This document shows positions 12,203-24,620 of a stretch of 64,000 nucleotides of DNA, piece after piece. Within the stretch, counting starts at the first letter, position 1, and each line of letters starts with the position of its first letter. This DNA is from Cornus controversa. Taxonomy: Eukaryota; Streptophyta; Magnoliopsida; Cornales; Cornaceae. Below the pieces are notes generated by a model that saw only the letters and a program-made list of their open reading frames with translations, was not told the origin of the DNA and made no database searches. The position numbers and the translations under genes were made by a program. The stretch spans positions 74,394,033-74,458,032 of the forward strand of contig CM048845.1 in the NCBI GenBank assembly GCA_026545225.1, given 5' to 3'.

Positions 12203-13250
12203 CAGGGGCGGAGCTAGGAAAATTTTTTTGGGGGGGCCAAATTTACATTATGTAATTGAAATTTAAAAATATTAGCAATCAATTGTAATATAATTTTTTA
12301 AAATTTTAGTTATAGTATATATATGTTGAGAAATTTGTTTAGGAAAAAAATTTTCAAAATTGAGAAAAATGCAACTTAAATAATTAGATAGAAAATTGAT
12401 GTGAGAATGAAAAAAATTGAGAAGATTAAACTATAAGTTACAACGAAAAAGTGAAGAGGTAAAGAAAAAAAAATTAGAGAACCAATTTTTCTTCAACAAT
12501 TAATTGTTTTAGCTTTTCAAAAATCCAATTTTTAGAAAAAGATTTTGAGTAATTTGATTCCACTTCGAAAAGATATATTTGATAAAAAAAAAAAAAAAAT
12601 TAACTAAACAAAATCTCACAAGTTTTAACAAAATAAGATTATTTTTTTAGTGGCTTATACATAAATTAGTCATAGAATTTGTTATTTGTTAGTAAATGAC
12701 CATTAAAAGTTTTAGTATATATGATGATTGTTGTTTATAATTTCACAATACTTGTTTTTCCTCTTTTCAATTTGTCATTTAGCAAATGAAGATTGATATA
12801 TAATTCTAGATGTTTTTCTTGTAAACATCAATTTACAAAAATATTTGATAAGAGAGATTCATGCAGGGACATTAATGTATTTCTCTTTTGAATTAATATA
12901 ATAGATATTGTACATGTGTATATGTAAATAAAATAACGATTTGTTGTGATAAGGATTACAATATTAATGAACTTAAATTTTTATTTCACAATATTTGGGC
13001 GTTCAAAAGTATGGCTACAAGGTATAAGTTTAATTTTTTTTATATAGTTTTCAAGGAGACACAAACTAAATTTATTTTTAAATTTCATATTTGAGGTCAA
13101 TATATGAGTTTTTTGAAAAGATTTGGGGGGGCCAAATTGAAATTTTTAATAAATTTTAAGATACTATTTAAAATTAATTATTTTTTTTAGGGGTATAAAA
13201 AAATTTAAAAAATTTTTGGGGGGGCCATGGCCCCCCTGGCTCCGCCCCTG
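12203..13250. mobile_element. Non-autonomous hAT transposon with 8-bp TSD
   Basis: The left end CAGGGGCGGAGCTAGG is matched on the opposite strand at the right end by CAGGGGCGGAGCCAGG. Subterminal TTTTTGGGGGGGCC blocks lie at both ends. The element is flanked by the perfect 8-bp direct repeat TTTACGGT (12195-12202 and 13251-13258). Eight-bp duplications with short terminal inverted repeats starting CAGGG point to the hAT superfamily. The 1048-bp body is AT-rich and has no transposase frame, so it depends on an autonomous relative. Right-end remnants of a related element appear near 49943-49965. Confidence 0.88.
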
Positions 13251-13258
13251 TTTACGGT

Positions 13259-14978
13259 TGAGTTCTAATTTGAGGTCTAATGCTTATATTATTATTATAT
13301 ATATAATATAAGTTCTATGAAGGATAAGCAGTTGTGAAAATTAATAAAAAAGAAGATCAAACACGCAAACAAAGACCCACAGATGTATAAGGTTCACTCA
13401 AAATCTAAGACTACGTTCTTGGTGTTGCATACAGAGAGTTGCGTATATATAGGTACCACCTAGGACTACATAATAAGTGTAAAAATACTAAAATACCCTT
13501 TCAAAAGTTGGATTAAGGTGTACAGTATAATCAGATTCCACACTTTCTATCATAAGTCTGTTTTGAGGTTTGTAAGTTGTGATAACATAAATTCATGCCT
13601 CTGATGGAATCATGATATAATGAATGACGCTTTTACTCAAACTACGGTCATTTGAATTATTGACATCTAAAAGAATGAAGTTTGGATTAAAGTCAATTGC
13701 AAATTATTTTTCTCCAAGTATTCTTTTAAAAGGGAATGTTCATGTATGCATGGATAAGCATTTTCTATTCCTTTCCCTCATCCTTTATCAAATACAGATG
13801 TGATAGTAAATGTGGAAAAACTTAAACTTTGTGTGGACTAATATGAAGTTAAAACTATTTTTTAAGTTTTTCTTGAAGTTCCAGAACTATGATTTGAAAT
13901 CAAACCGAATCGGTACGATTTGTTCCACAAACCCAATGATTTGGTACTAATTCTAATTTTTTAAGAATTGTTAATATAGAGTTAATTTCAATTTAGCCCA
14001 AAACTGTACCCAACCATATAAACTCCTATCGGGTATTAATAAAAATCCAGATCCTTTCCTGTGACATAGACAATAATTTTATATTATTTATATAATAATT
14101 TTATGTTTTTCGTGCAACAACTATCTAAGATGATTAGCATAACCGAATTAAAGTTGTTCTGAGATTCGTGCAACATGATGTGATCCTGATGCTTATCCTA
14201 TCCATGGGGAGCAATTAGTTATATATTGGCATTCGAAGGGAAAAAAAAAAAAAAAAGTGTAGAAGGTACAAGAACTGAATTCAGAAAGGCTCCTTGCCTC
14301 CACCACAACTCAAAACCCTACTTCTACTGTTGTGGTTTGCTTTTGTCAGATGTCAAAAGATTGAGAGGTGCGATGTTATTGACAGATTTCCCCGTTAGGG
14401 TAACAGTTTCTATATAGTTTTCTCCAACTATTTACCATAACAGTGTGGCCTACAACACATCAACAGTGATGAGTCAGTCGATTCTCTTTGGATTTTTGTT
14501 CTTTTTGAGAGTGAGTAATGGTGGTTGTGACAAACTTCCATGCATGAATCTTTCCCGATTGGTGGATGGATGAACCACAGGAAGACAATATCTCCGTAGT
14601 CTAGGCAAAATATATATATATATATCACTGTATAGTCTCAACACTTAGCTAGTTATATTATATGGCATCTTCTTATATAAACACTAATGCAGCACAATTA
14701 CTTCAAAAATATATTACTTATATAATATAAGATCATATATTACATCACTTATACAATATATTACATGATTAAATTGTCAATTTCTCTTGCATTTTCGTTT
14801 TAATTGTACTAAATGATGCCAGACTAAAATGGGTATGGAAGAAATCTTACTAATACAGTATATTACATCATTCTTGATTTTAAAATAATGACTTTTTTAT
14901 ATAATTTGTTACCAACCGTTGCATTCTCAATTTAATTGCACTAGACTAAAATGCATATGGGAGAGTACGTAGATTACA

Positions 14979-15030
<52 letters not shown>

Positions 15031-16151
15031 AAGTAAAAGAATCTCTCTCTCTCTCTCTCCTGTTCTCAAATAATTGTGTTATTGAATGCGCACCAGTCTT
15101 ATCGTTCACCTACCAAAAAGAGAGTTCTGAATGGTCTCTTCTGTCAAATAAGTGTGTTGGTAAATGAATTCTTCTTATGGCCTATTTAATGCTATCATCC
15201 CTATGAAGGTAACTTTAGACAGAAAAGACTTGGTATTCTGTAGTAGACTTTCTTGTGCAATTTTCTCTTCAACAAATTATTTATTTATTTATTTACGAGG
15301 AAATAAAATAATTTCTCTAATATTTTCTGGGCAACAGTGAATAAGATTAACTATGGCGCCAAATTATAGACAAATAGAGCATGATGTAATTCATGGTTGT
15401 TATAATTTAAAACTATTTTTTTAATTTTTATTTTTCGTGTAATATTTAATGATATAATTAAACAACAGACACACTACGGTCCACACTGTAGCTCATATTT
15501 TCCAAATTTGTAGTGCAAAGTGACATTTACCTAATTATGTTAAACTTCATTAATTCATGTTTGCATGGCCGAGTCCACTTGCAACAATGCATGGTCACCA
15601 AGCTGGATATGAATCATATTTGAAGATTTTATGGAACCATGACCACAATTTTAGTTTTACCCTTCAATTGGTATTGTTGGTAAAAATTTTGTAATGGCTC
15701 AATCTTTAATGGACAAATCTGATTTTCACAAACTCAGATATGCCTTCACAAACTCTTCTAAATGTCATCAAATTTTGATTTATGATAATCAAATTTATAT
15801 ATCATATGGTTTTGAATTGCACACTGAGGAATTGGTTAAGATAATTTAGTAAATGATACTATTCTTTAGATATGGAGAAAGTTAATGGGTCTACTTGCTC
15901 TATTTTTATGATTGATTGAATAGCCACAATAATTAACTATTAAACATTCAAACTAATCACAAAATAAATAATAACGTAATGCAAGTAAAACAAAGTAAAG
16001 AGATGATATTAGGAATTTTTACGTGAAAAATCCAAAAGAAAAAATCACAGATACTTTGCCGTCTCAAGCGAAACGATCCACTATCTCGAACCAAAGTTAC
16101 AGACTATGTCTTAGCTAGTCTCACACCCACTTTGACTTACTCTCGCGAGTC
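13259..16151. other. Intergenic region with eroded repeats
   Basis: No gene is supported. The stretch 13360-13470 (CACAGATGTATAAGGTTCAC... TATATATAGGTACC) resembles fragments of plant LTR sequence. (TA)n tracts lie at about 14603-14624 and 14980-15025, followed by (CT)n at 15043-15060. The frame around 14226-14417 begins in a poly-A tract and has no recognisable domain. Confidence 0.5.
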
Positions 16152-16156
16152 CTCGT

Positions 16157-16405
16157 TGTAATACCCCGCTCCAACACATGGTATGATATTGTCCGCTTTG
16201 GGCCATAGCCCGCACGGTTTTGCTATTGGGTTTACCCCAAAAGGCCTCATACCATTTGAAGAGAACATACTACATATAAGCACATCCCCTTTTTCACACC
16301 CAGGCGATGTGGGATTGAGCACCCTGTACCTTGTCATTGTGGTAGCTCAGCCCAGTGTCTGTCTTCGCACCCGCCCACTCACACCCTTCCACAAGGGTTA
16401 CTACA
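16157..16405 (-). repeat. TRIM 3' LTR
   Basis: A 249-bp LTR, TG...CA when read on the minus strand, differing from its partner by about a dozen substitutions. It is preceded on that strand by the purine tract AGGGGGGTGGAT. Confidence 0.93.
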
Positions 16406-16463
16406 ATCCACCCCCCTACGAGGCCCGACGTCCTCGTCGGCACACTTCTTCCGGCTGGGTTCA

Positions 16464-16476
16464 GGCTCTGATACCA
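16464..16476 (-). other. TRIM primer-binding site (tRNA-iMet type)
   Basis: The minus strand reads TGGTATCAGAGCC two bases inside the 5' LTR. TGGTATCAGAGC is the usual plant retrotransposon site complementary to the 3' end of initiator tRNA-Met. It fixes the element's orientation. Confidence 0.9.
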
Positions 16477-16478
16477 AT

Positions 16479-16727
16479 TGTAATACCCCGCTCCAACACA
16501 TGGTATGATATTGTCCGCTTTGGGCCATAGCCCGCACAGTTTTGCTATTGGGTTTACCCCAAAAGGCCTCATACCATTTGAAGAGAACATACTACATATA
16601 AACACATCCCCTTTTCCACACCCAGGCGATGTGGGATTGAGCACCCTGTACCCTGTCAGTGTGGTAGCTCAGTCCAGTGTTTGTTTTCGCACCCGCCCAC
16701 TCACACCCGTCCACAAGGGTTACTACA
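16479..16727 (-). repeat. TRIM 5' LTR
   Basis: A 249-bp LTR, the 5' one because the primer-binding site lies next to it. It is flanked outside by the target duplication CTCGT. Confidence 0.93.
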
Positions 16728-16732
16728 CTCGT

Positions 16733-18967
16733 TCAATTACTGCTGACTTCATTCTTATTCCTCAATTCTTGTAGAAGGGTTGTCGGAAGAACACAAACAC
16801 TCCACGAACACTCTGTCCCCTTTGTACGGATCGAATCCCCTTCCTTTCAGATAAGAAATTGTAAGGAAGAAATATGTTACTTTGATTAAACTATGTAGAC
16901 TGACGTTATCTTTCATAATCTCGTCGATCAGATGAAGAAGATTATCACAACTTAAACACTCCGTGTTTGTATGCTCTTAAAAATATAATTAAAAAACAAT
17001 TAGAATTTTTTTTTCTCATAAATCTCTCTTTTTGCTCCAACAATGGTGGAAAAATATAAATCTTTCTCTCTCCTTCTTTTCACCTTAGATTGAAGTATAA
17101 AGAGGTATTTATAAGGTAGAGAGTCCTTTTTAGAATACTTGAAAAATAAGTTTTAGAACCCTAAAGGATATCTACAAGAAGTTTGGATTAATTTCAAAAC
17201 AAAAATGGATCAAAAAGAAAATTCTTGCAAGTATCAGGTTCAATGCGACCAGTCCAAAGGTTGACGACCGGTGGGGATCAACAAAACCTTAGTGCGACTG
17301 GTCGAAAAATGTTAGACCGGTCATAAATCTTGCAAGTTTTTAAAACTTTGTCCAACCAAGAAAAGTTGGACCGATAATTAAAACTAGGATCGGTCGAACT
17401 TGGCAAAAGTTAACTATTTTGCGAAACACTCAATTTACTAAGTCCTAAACCCACCAAACTTCAAATATAGTGTATTCATTCACATATTTATACGAAGTGA
17501 TGTTTCTATCCAATTCGATAGTAACGAGGCATGTGATGATCAACTTCGAAGATTGAATTCCAAGGGTAAATAAAAAATTACAACTCGAACAACAAACTTT
17601 GACATCCATATATGCCATCATACAATTAAGTTTTTCACAAGAGCAATCTAGTCCATTGAATTCCCTTGTATTCCCAATTAGTCCTACAATGTTCAATGTA
17701 CAAGCAGGGAAGATAATTAACTCACTTTTCTTTGAATCCAATTCAAATATATATAGAAAATGATAGGCAGGTAGAATTGCCATGGTTTCACTTTCTATCC
17801 ATATGTGGTGAGTACATGTGATGAAACCTAGCTACCGCATGCATCCAATGTATATAAAAGTGTAGATATGACAATTCTGTTTAACAATTCTGTCTAAATA
17901 GTGTGGTCCTTCAAATATATTTATACGCTCTATTTTTACTCTAGCAAAAGATAAATTTAAACTAATTAAAAAAATATATTTTTTCTTATATTTTTTACAA
18001 CTTTTTTTTTTTTTAAAATAAGAAGATAACCAGTGAACAAGCAAAAATATGGTGGGAAAAAAAATTCCTTGTATATAATATAATAGGATAATGTCAAGTG
18101 GGAATACCATATCCATGGATTGTTTGGTAGTCAGAAATAATAGCTGAAAGGGAAAAGGGAAAAGCATACACACACATAAAACAAATGCATGTATTATATA
18201 TATATTTTTTGGTAAATAAAGGCATGTATTATATCTCGCACTGATAAATTATATCTTAAACTTTCTTTTTTAATTTATACTAAATAGATCACAAGTTTTA
18301 GAATCTAGATCCAATAAATTAATATAACAATATGGAGTAAATCAAAGAAGATCGAAAGAGACAAAAAGCATCTAAGAATGATATTTTATGTATGATTAAT
18401 ATAAGATAGTTATTAAATGTTATTTATACTGTTGTACGTTGTCGTTATCCTCTTTATGTGCATGACTATTATATTTCAAGTGTACTTAATTTCTTTGCCA
18501 AAAAAAATTAAAAAAAATAGTGTGCTTAAGTTCATTTAGATATAAACACATAATAAAAAAAATGATAATTAGTCTTTCCTATTTTTATTATTAGAGTATC
18601 CATATACAAATTAAATTTCATTCCATCACAGATCAAAGAGGCTTACAATACAAACAATGATTTCATATAGTCAAAGAAGTAAAATCATTTATTTCTCATT
18701 TATGTCATGGAAGACAACAAATAAAATTTTCTATTATGTGTATGTTTGTATTATATATATATATTTATATAGACAATATTAATTTCATAGAAAGTAGCTA
18801 AATGCTATCATGACAAAATCATTTATAGAATCATCTCAGTACTTTTGCACAAAAAGTTGTCTCCACCATAAAATGTAGCTAAGCACTGTCGTCACAAAAA
18901 CGTGAAAACAATGACCAATTGGCCAATATTCCCAAATTAATTGGTCATGCATGGGTGAGTCAATCTA

Positions 18968-19026
<59 letters not shown>

Positions 19027-20925
19027 CTTTAAAGACAAAATTCACTTTTAGTAAATCTCTTCCCTTTCTGTGTACATGTTTCAAGAAATTCTAGCCAATG
19101 CCCCCATCTAGAGTATCAATATGTCATCATTTTCTGCGTACCAATATTTTTTTATTATATATATATATATTTTGTACATATTTATTTTTTCCAAACTTAT
19201 GAAACCCACCATTTTCCTAGGGGACTTTGTTTATTATTTTTTCAAAGACAAATCAACTTGTAGACCCTAAATAATTGAGAAAGTTAGCCAATTAAAGTGA
19301 AGTTTTCTAGTGAATCTTCTTACGTCCACACACACATATATATATATATATATATTGACGCTCAAAGACTCCAGCCATATCGAACAGCAAATCTCAATCT
19401 CTTCATGGGACATACATGTTTTCTCCATCTGTAAAGATGTATCTGTACGATAAAATCATATCACCATGACCCCATTATTTAGCTGTGAGCCTGTGAGCCT
19501 TTTGAAAGCTGTTTAAGAACAAGTTGAGGGACCTATGCTGGATCAAAAAGTAGAGGGACCTATATATCTCTACTCTTTTGTATCATTTGCATAGTTTGTC
19601 TTCCGCATTATCAAATTTTATTTTTGTTTTGACTACTTCTTTCCTTCATTTTTCTTTTTATTTTTAATTTTTCCCTCCGTTTGATAATGAAACAACCCAT
19701 TCTTACAATCTTCACAACAAAAAAACAAACAAGTTGTGGAATAGGACACATATATATAATAATACCATATGAATCATACCGATATGATATCGATTGAAAC
19801 TTAAATTAAGACTTAATAATGCATATAATCATTAAAAATTTAACAAGGTAACAAAGCTTCTTAATTTCTGAGGCTTATTAATTATTGGATATTATTTTTT
19901 TGAGAGATTGTGAGTTCGAGATAACAAACCGTTTATTCGTATTCAGAAATAAAATTATACAACTTTGACTTATCCAGACCCCCAACGGTGGGGGAGATTC
20001 GTACACTTGACTAACCATACTTGAAATTTTATAATTTAAAACAAATTAATCGTAGTTACTTAATCCTCGTCAATCAAGCAAAGTTAATTAATCCTGATCG
20101 ATCTGAAGGCAACTCATGAATAATTTGGCTCATGATTTTAGTATAACGCCGTACAATATATGTCGTTAATCACGTGGTTAGCATGCATGATTAAGAAGCA
20201 ATCATTAGTGCATGGTGGATAGCTTGACACTTGAGAGTGATCTTAGTGACTGGTCATATTTTGTAGCTAGTTAGTTGCATTGTAACTATCATAGACTTAA
20301 TTGTAGGTCAAATCAATCAACTAATCATTTTATTATCCTATAGTTTTCTGAAGGGAAGAAATTAAATCATCTGTAGAGTAGAGTTATGAGCTAAGTTGGC
20401 CCATTTTAGGGGAATGAAAGGAAATTTTGCTAAAACAAGAAAGAAAAAAAAAAAATCATGCATAGAAAACAATCTCTTTTTCTTTTGAACTTCAGTTCTG
20501 GACCAAGCCATGATTTGATTCATGAGAAGATAGCTCAATTAACAGTAGTTAAGCTGATCATTTTGTGTTAATTATATATATGGTTATCGATCAAGAAACT
20601 AAATTTTTTTATTCATAATATTAATTACAAGAAAGTAATTAAGGATTTCCAAGATGATTAAATTAATATTAATCTATTGTACGTGCATGTGTTGTGGGTG
20701 TTAATTTGTATGCTCCAATTAATTGGCCAAAACTGGTACTTTGCATGTCATCTTTTCAACTAGAAAGTAAAAGTAAAATTGAAAAAGCTAGGAAAAGAAG
20801 ACAGAATCTTCAATTATTTTGCAATAATTGATTAATCAAATCTTGATTTGTAGTATAACGGAAATGGTTAGATTCCAAAGCAACAACACCGGCCAATGAT
20901 GTGATTTTTATATAGCATGCACAAT
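16733..20925. other. Gene-free AT-rich region with repeat remnants
   Basis: No supported genes. The stretch from about 16000 to 17450, interrupted by the TRIM, looks like old LTR-type sequence and includes a cluster of GACCGGTC/GACTGGTCGAA-like words at about 17245-17400. Long (TA)n tracts lie at 18973-19022 and about 19157-19171, with (CA)n(TA)n near 19328-19354. The remaining frames are short and unrecognised. Confidence 0.55.
18973..19022. repeat. (TA)n microsatellite, ~50 bp
   Basis: An uninterrupted TA dinucleotide tract, the longest in the window. Confidence 0.95.
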
Positions 20926-20934
20926 TTTATTATA

Positions 20935-21790
20935 GGGAAAATTAAATTTTGGTGACCAAAATTAAACAAATTTGCTATACAGTGATCATAAAGTCAATAA
21001 AAGGTAAATAACGTTTAATTTTGAAAAATAATTGCCAATGGGTGACTATTTAATTTTAATATCCAAACTACCCTTTTTTTTATCTAGAGATTCCCAATCA
21101 TTTCTTTGCCTTCTCCAATCTCACTCTTAAATATCAAAGTTTCAAAAGGTATAAAAGGATTCTAGAAAAGAAAGTATATATATATATATATATAGTCTCT
21201 CTAAATATATATATTTAGACATATATGTTCGTTTTATAATTAATGCATGTGCATATATGAATTTTTTTTTTCTTTAGTAGATTTTAGGGCTCCAAAATGC
21301 AGCAAGAGTTATTGATTGATTGAAATGAATTAACTATTTGAAACATGATATAAGAAGAAGAAGATTCAAGAGGGAAAGTTGATAATGAGCCGTCGTGAGG
21401 CATTAAGCTTATTAACCAGTTCTATTCCTATCCTCTAATATTCCTTATTAATAATTAATTGCACCCAAATTAAGTTTTTTTTTTTTTTGGTAATGAGATA
21501 TTAATATATAGGAATAAATTTATATATATTATTATATCTTATTTAGAATGTATATATGTTCATATATTGTATACAAGTCATCGAATTATTTGAAGTTTAT
21601 TATATTTGGGGTTGAAAAAAATGAAGAAAGGACGATAATCTATGGAGAGAAGGGTATTTTGAGTTTTAAAATTAAATAGTCACTCATTAGCAATTATTTT
21701 TAAGTTTAATCACCATTCACCTTTTATTGAATTTAAGGTCACTAAAAAATAATATTTTTTCAATCTTGGTTACTAAAATCTAATTTTTTC
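20935..21790. mobile_element. Mutator-like MITE with long terminal inverted repeats
   Basis: The left end GGGAAAATTAAATTTTGGTG is matched inverted at the right end by GAAAAAATTAGATTTTAGTA. The match continues through GACCAAAATT, TCAATAAAAGG and TGACTATTTAATTTTAA for more than 100 bp on each side. Flanking 9-mers TTTATTATA (20926-20934) and TTAATTATA (21791-21799) agree at 8 of 9 bases. Long inverted repeats plus a 9-bp duplication fit Mutator-like elements. The internal part is non-coding. Confidence 0.68.
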
Positions 21791-22359
21791 TTAATTATAT
21801 TTGTAAATATTATAAGCATATGGTACATTAATTCAAACTCTTTTTTATATAAGCAAGCATAACAGGGAATTCCACATATTTAATCATGTTCCCCAGTTGT
21901 CCTTGAAGGAAAAAGTGGGCACTAATGAACGACATTTAAGATAGCAGCCTTAGCTAGCATGCATGTTGTCATTGGTACACATTTGTTCGTGACTGTTAAC
22001 AACTGATTTGACAATTATTAAGATATTTTATTCTTTAATGACAAAAGTTCTTGTCTAATACTATTTATTGGAATTACAAAAAAAAAACTATTAGTTATTT
22101 GTAGCATTACTCTTGTGACTTCATAAAAAGAAGTAAATGTATGACAAATATAGGATGTTATACATGAGGAGGATGACCGGGATGTCCAGAAGACCCGGGA
22201 TTCCAATGGAAAGACACAGAGTGTATGGCATTTTCTGATAGTCTGACAAGGAAGAGACACAAGAGTGGTACTTTATTCTCTCAGGGACAGCAGATTTGCT
22301 CTACACCATCAGTGCTCTTACCCACTAGATCCTTATGGTCTACAATGGTGTGTCACCAG

Positions 22360-23576
22360 TAGGGGTGGCAAATCGTGTCATTGAGTCGTGTTCGTGTTGT
22401 GTCGAGACACTGATATTCGGATAAATGGGTCAACACGAACATGACATGATTACTAATCATGTCACATAATTTGAACACAAACACGACCCATTTATTAAAC
22501 GGGTGACACGACACAACCTGTTTAACCCGTTTCTAAAGACATGACCCGATAGGTGACACAACACGACCCATGACACGATTCGTGTAACCTGAGTTTTTTA
22601 TCAAAAAAAATGCCCTTGAAAGGAGTTGAACCTAAGACTAAACCTAAACCAGCTAAACACTCCTACAACTAATCCACCAATATTTTTTGTTTATAAATGT
22701 CACAACAATAATATTTAATCTATAATAATGAAAATTTGAACTTAATAAATTTTGAACATTAATTAAATTACAATAATATTTTCCTCTCATTTTTAATATA
22801 ACAAACAAATGTTATTAATTATATTAACTAAGTAATTAAATCAGTGACACAATTTCACTATCTTGAAATCAAATAAAAACATTAATAGAACATTTAAAAC
22901 AAACATTAAATATATTTCTCATTGAATTAATATATATTTTTAATTTATATTAATGTTGAGGTATTATTGAAAAAAAATAAAGGAGTGGTTTAACTTATAT
23001 TACTTTAACTATTATATGTTATACTATATATCTCGGAACAATAAAAAAAAATTTAATTTCATAAAACTAGATATTCAGATTAAATGGTTAAACTAACTTA
23101 TCAATTATTCTAATTGATTTTGTAGACACTTAACTAATTAATCAGAATTTTAAAAAATATAAGAGAATAGTTTAACTTATATTACTTATAACGATTATAT
23201 GTTATACTATATATTTCGGGATACTAAAGAACAATTATGACTATCATTCCTATATAATTATATTTATATATCCACCATATATATATATCATAATGAAAAT
23301 TTTATACTCAAAGTTTTCAAAACCAACCAATAAAAAATATTATTCTCTTCAATAATCATCACTCTCTCTTTCCATACATACAAGGCGTTACACTCACAAC
23401 ACATAACTCACACCACTAGAGTCTAGCACAAACAGTATATATACTATATATAACATATTTGTAATAACTCAAATTTTTCATAAAGACCAAAATTTATTTA
23501 ATTCAAACGAGGATTAGATTGTAGAAACCGGTTTATTTTGATCGGGTATTATTATTTTTATGTAATGGTGGAGACA

Positions 23577-23620
<44 letters not shown>

Positions 23621-24246
23621 ATGGGTGGTTTAGTTGATGATGACTAACATATTAGTTAGTTAATGCAGTAATGCACCCATTTGTAACTTGTAAGCCTTGG
23701 TACTTGAGAGACATTAATAACTTTACATCAAATTTCTTATCATTTTGTATATTTTATTCTTATGAGAAGGTTGGTTAATGAACGACATAATTGATTAAAA
23801 TAAAGAGTTTTCTTTTATAAAACACCGTATCGAGTTTTTATGGAGTTTGTGTGCCATATTTCAAGCATTCTAGATATTTTATTTTATTTACTTTATTTTA
23901 TTTTATTTTATTTTATATTTATCAAAAAAAATTTATATTTATTAAAAATATAAGTTTACATGTTTTTAACATTTTAAAACAAATTAATAAATTAATAAGT
24001 TATGCGGGTTAACGGGTCGTGTTGACACGACATGACACGTTAATGTAAACGGATAAAACGACACGACATGACACGACACGACACGAATATTTAATCGGGT
24101 CAACCGTGTCAGTTTCGTGTTAGTTGGTCAAACACGAACACGACACGATTTCTTATCGGGTCTATCGTGTAGACACGATAAGCCCATACCCATACCCGCT
24201 TATTTCGTGTCGTGTTAGCGTGTTGTGTCAAATATTGTCACCCCTA
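22360..24246. mobile_element. Non-autonomous hAT element (1887 bp) with perfect 8-bp TSD
   Basis: The left terminus TAGGGGTGGCAAA is matched inverted at the right terminus by TAGGGGTGACAATA. Both ends carry dense ACGACACG/CGTGTCGTG motifs as subterminal repeats. The flanking direct repeat GTCACCAG is perfect (22352-22359 and 24247-24254). This combination marks the hAT superfamily. The AT-rich interior contains two copies of a ~180-bp unit (about 22983-23240) that recurs at 54.9-55.4 kb, a long (CA)n(TA)n run and no transposase. It interrupts the gag zinc-knuckle of the chromovirus. Confidence 0.92.
23574..23620. repeat. (CA)n(TA)n microsatellite
   Basis: A CA repeat of about 32 bp merges into TA repeats inside the hAT element. 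Confidence 0.93.
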
Positions 24247-24620
24247 GTCACCAGTGCCATGAGCCTGGTCATTATCAGACTGAGTGTCCTAAGAGGCAAA
24301 CAGTGGTTCCAGAGGGATAGTGGGTTTGCTATTATTATCGCCAGCTTGGCCATATCAAGATAGATTGTCCCCATAGATAGGGTTTATAGAGTGGGACTAG
24401 ATCACAGCAGCGTTATGCTCAGTCCACAGCGAGTTAGTCTGGTCCTAGGGCTTTACCACCACCTCAGCCAGTTCAGTCTACACATGATTCACGAGTGGTG
24501 AGAGGGGCCATTGCTAGTGCATTTAGCCAATAATCTGGGCACCCGGGTACTGGCCAGTAGGGTCAGAAAGCACAGGGTTATGCATTCAAACTTACACAGA
24601 CAGATGCCCCAGCATGAGTA

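Larger units (their letters stand above)
16157..16727 (-). mobile_element. Complete TRIM retrotransposon (571 bp)
   Basis: Two 249-bp direct repeats flank an internal region of only 73 bp. The whole is bordered by the 5-bp duplication CTCGT (16152-16156 and 16728-16732). Read on the minus strand each repeat begins TGTAGTAACCC and ends GGGGTATTACA, the TG...CA ends of LTRs. The internal part has a primer-binding site TGGTATCAGAGCC (initiator tRNA-Met type) just inside the 5' LTR and a purine run AGGGGGGTGGAT just before the 3' LTR. It encodes nothing, so this is a terminal-repeat retrotransposon in miniature mobilised in trans. Frames reading through the LTRs are not genes. Confidence 0.93.
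22165..24620 (+). pseudogene. Chromovirus gag 3' part, split by a hAT element
   Basis: The flanks of the hAT insertion join at a zinc-knuckle region whose residues follow C-x2-C-x4-H-x4-C (CHQCHEPGHYQTEC), the nucleic-acid-binding motif of retroelement Gag. The first part ends at 22359; the rest resumes at 24255 after the duplicated eight bases. A second knuckle-like stretch (CYYYRQLGHIKIDC) follows around 24328-24372 with its second Cys changed to Tyr. After that comes the usual Gln/Pro-rich linker, with in-frame TAG and TAA codons. The N-terminal Gag domain is missing. Confidence 0.7.

Noticed and set aside
16137..16889. Frames of 66-116 codons in and around the TRIM
   Set aside because: They read through LTRs and the primer site; near-identical because the LTRs are duplicated, not because they are paralogous genes.
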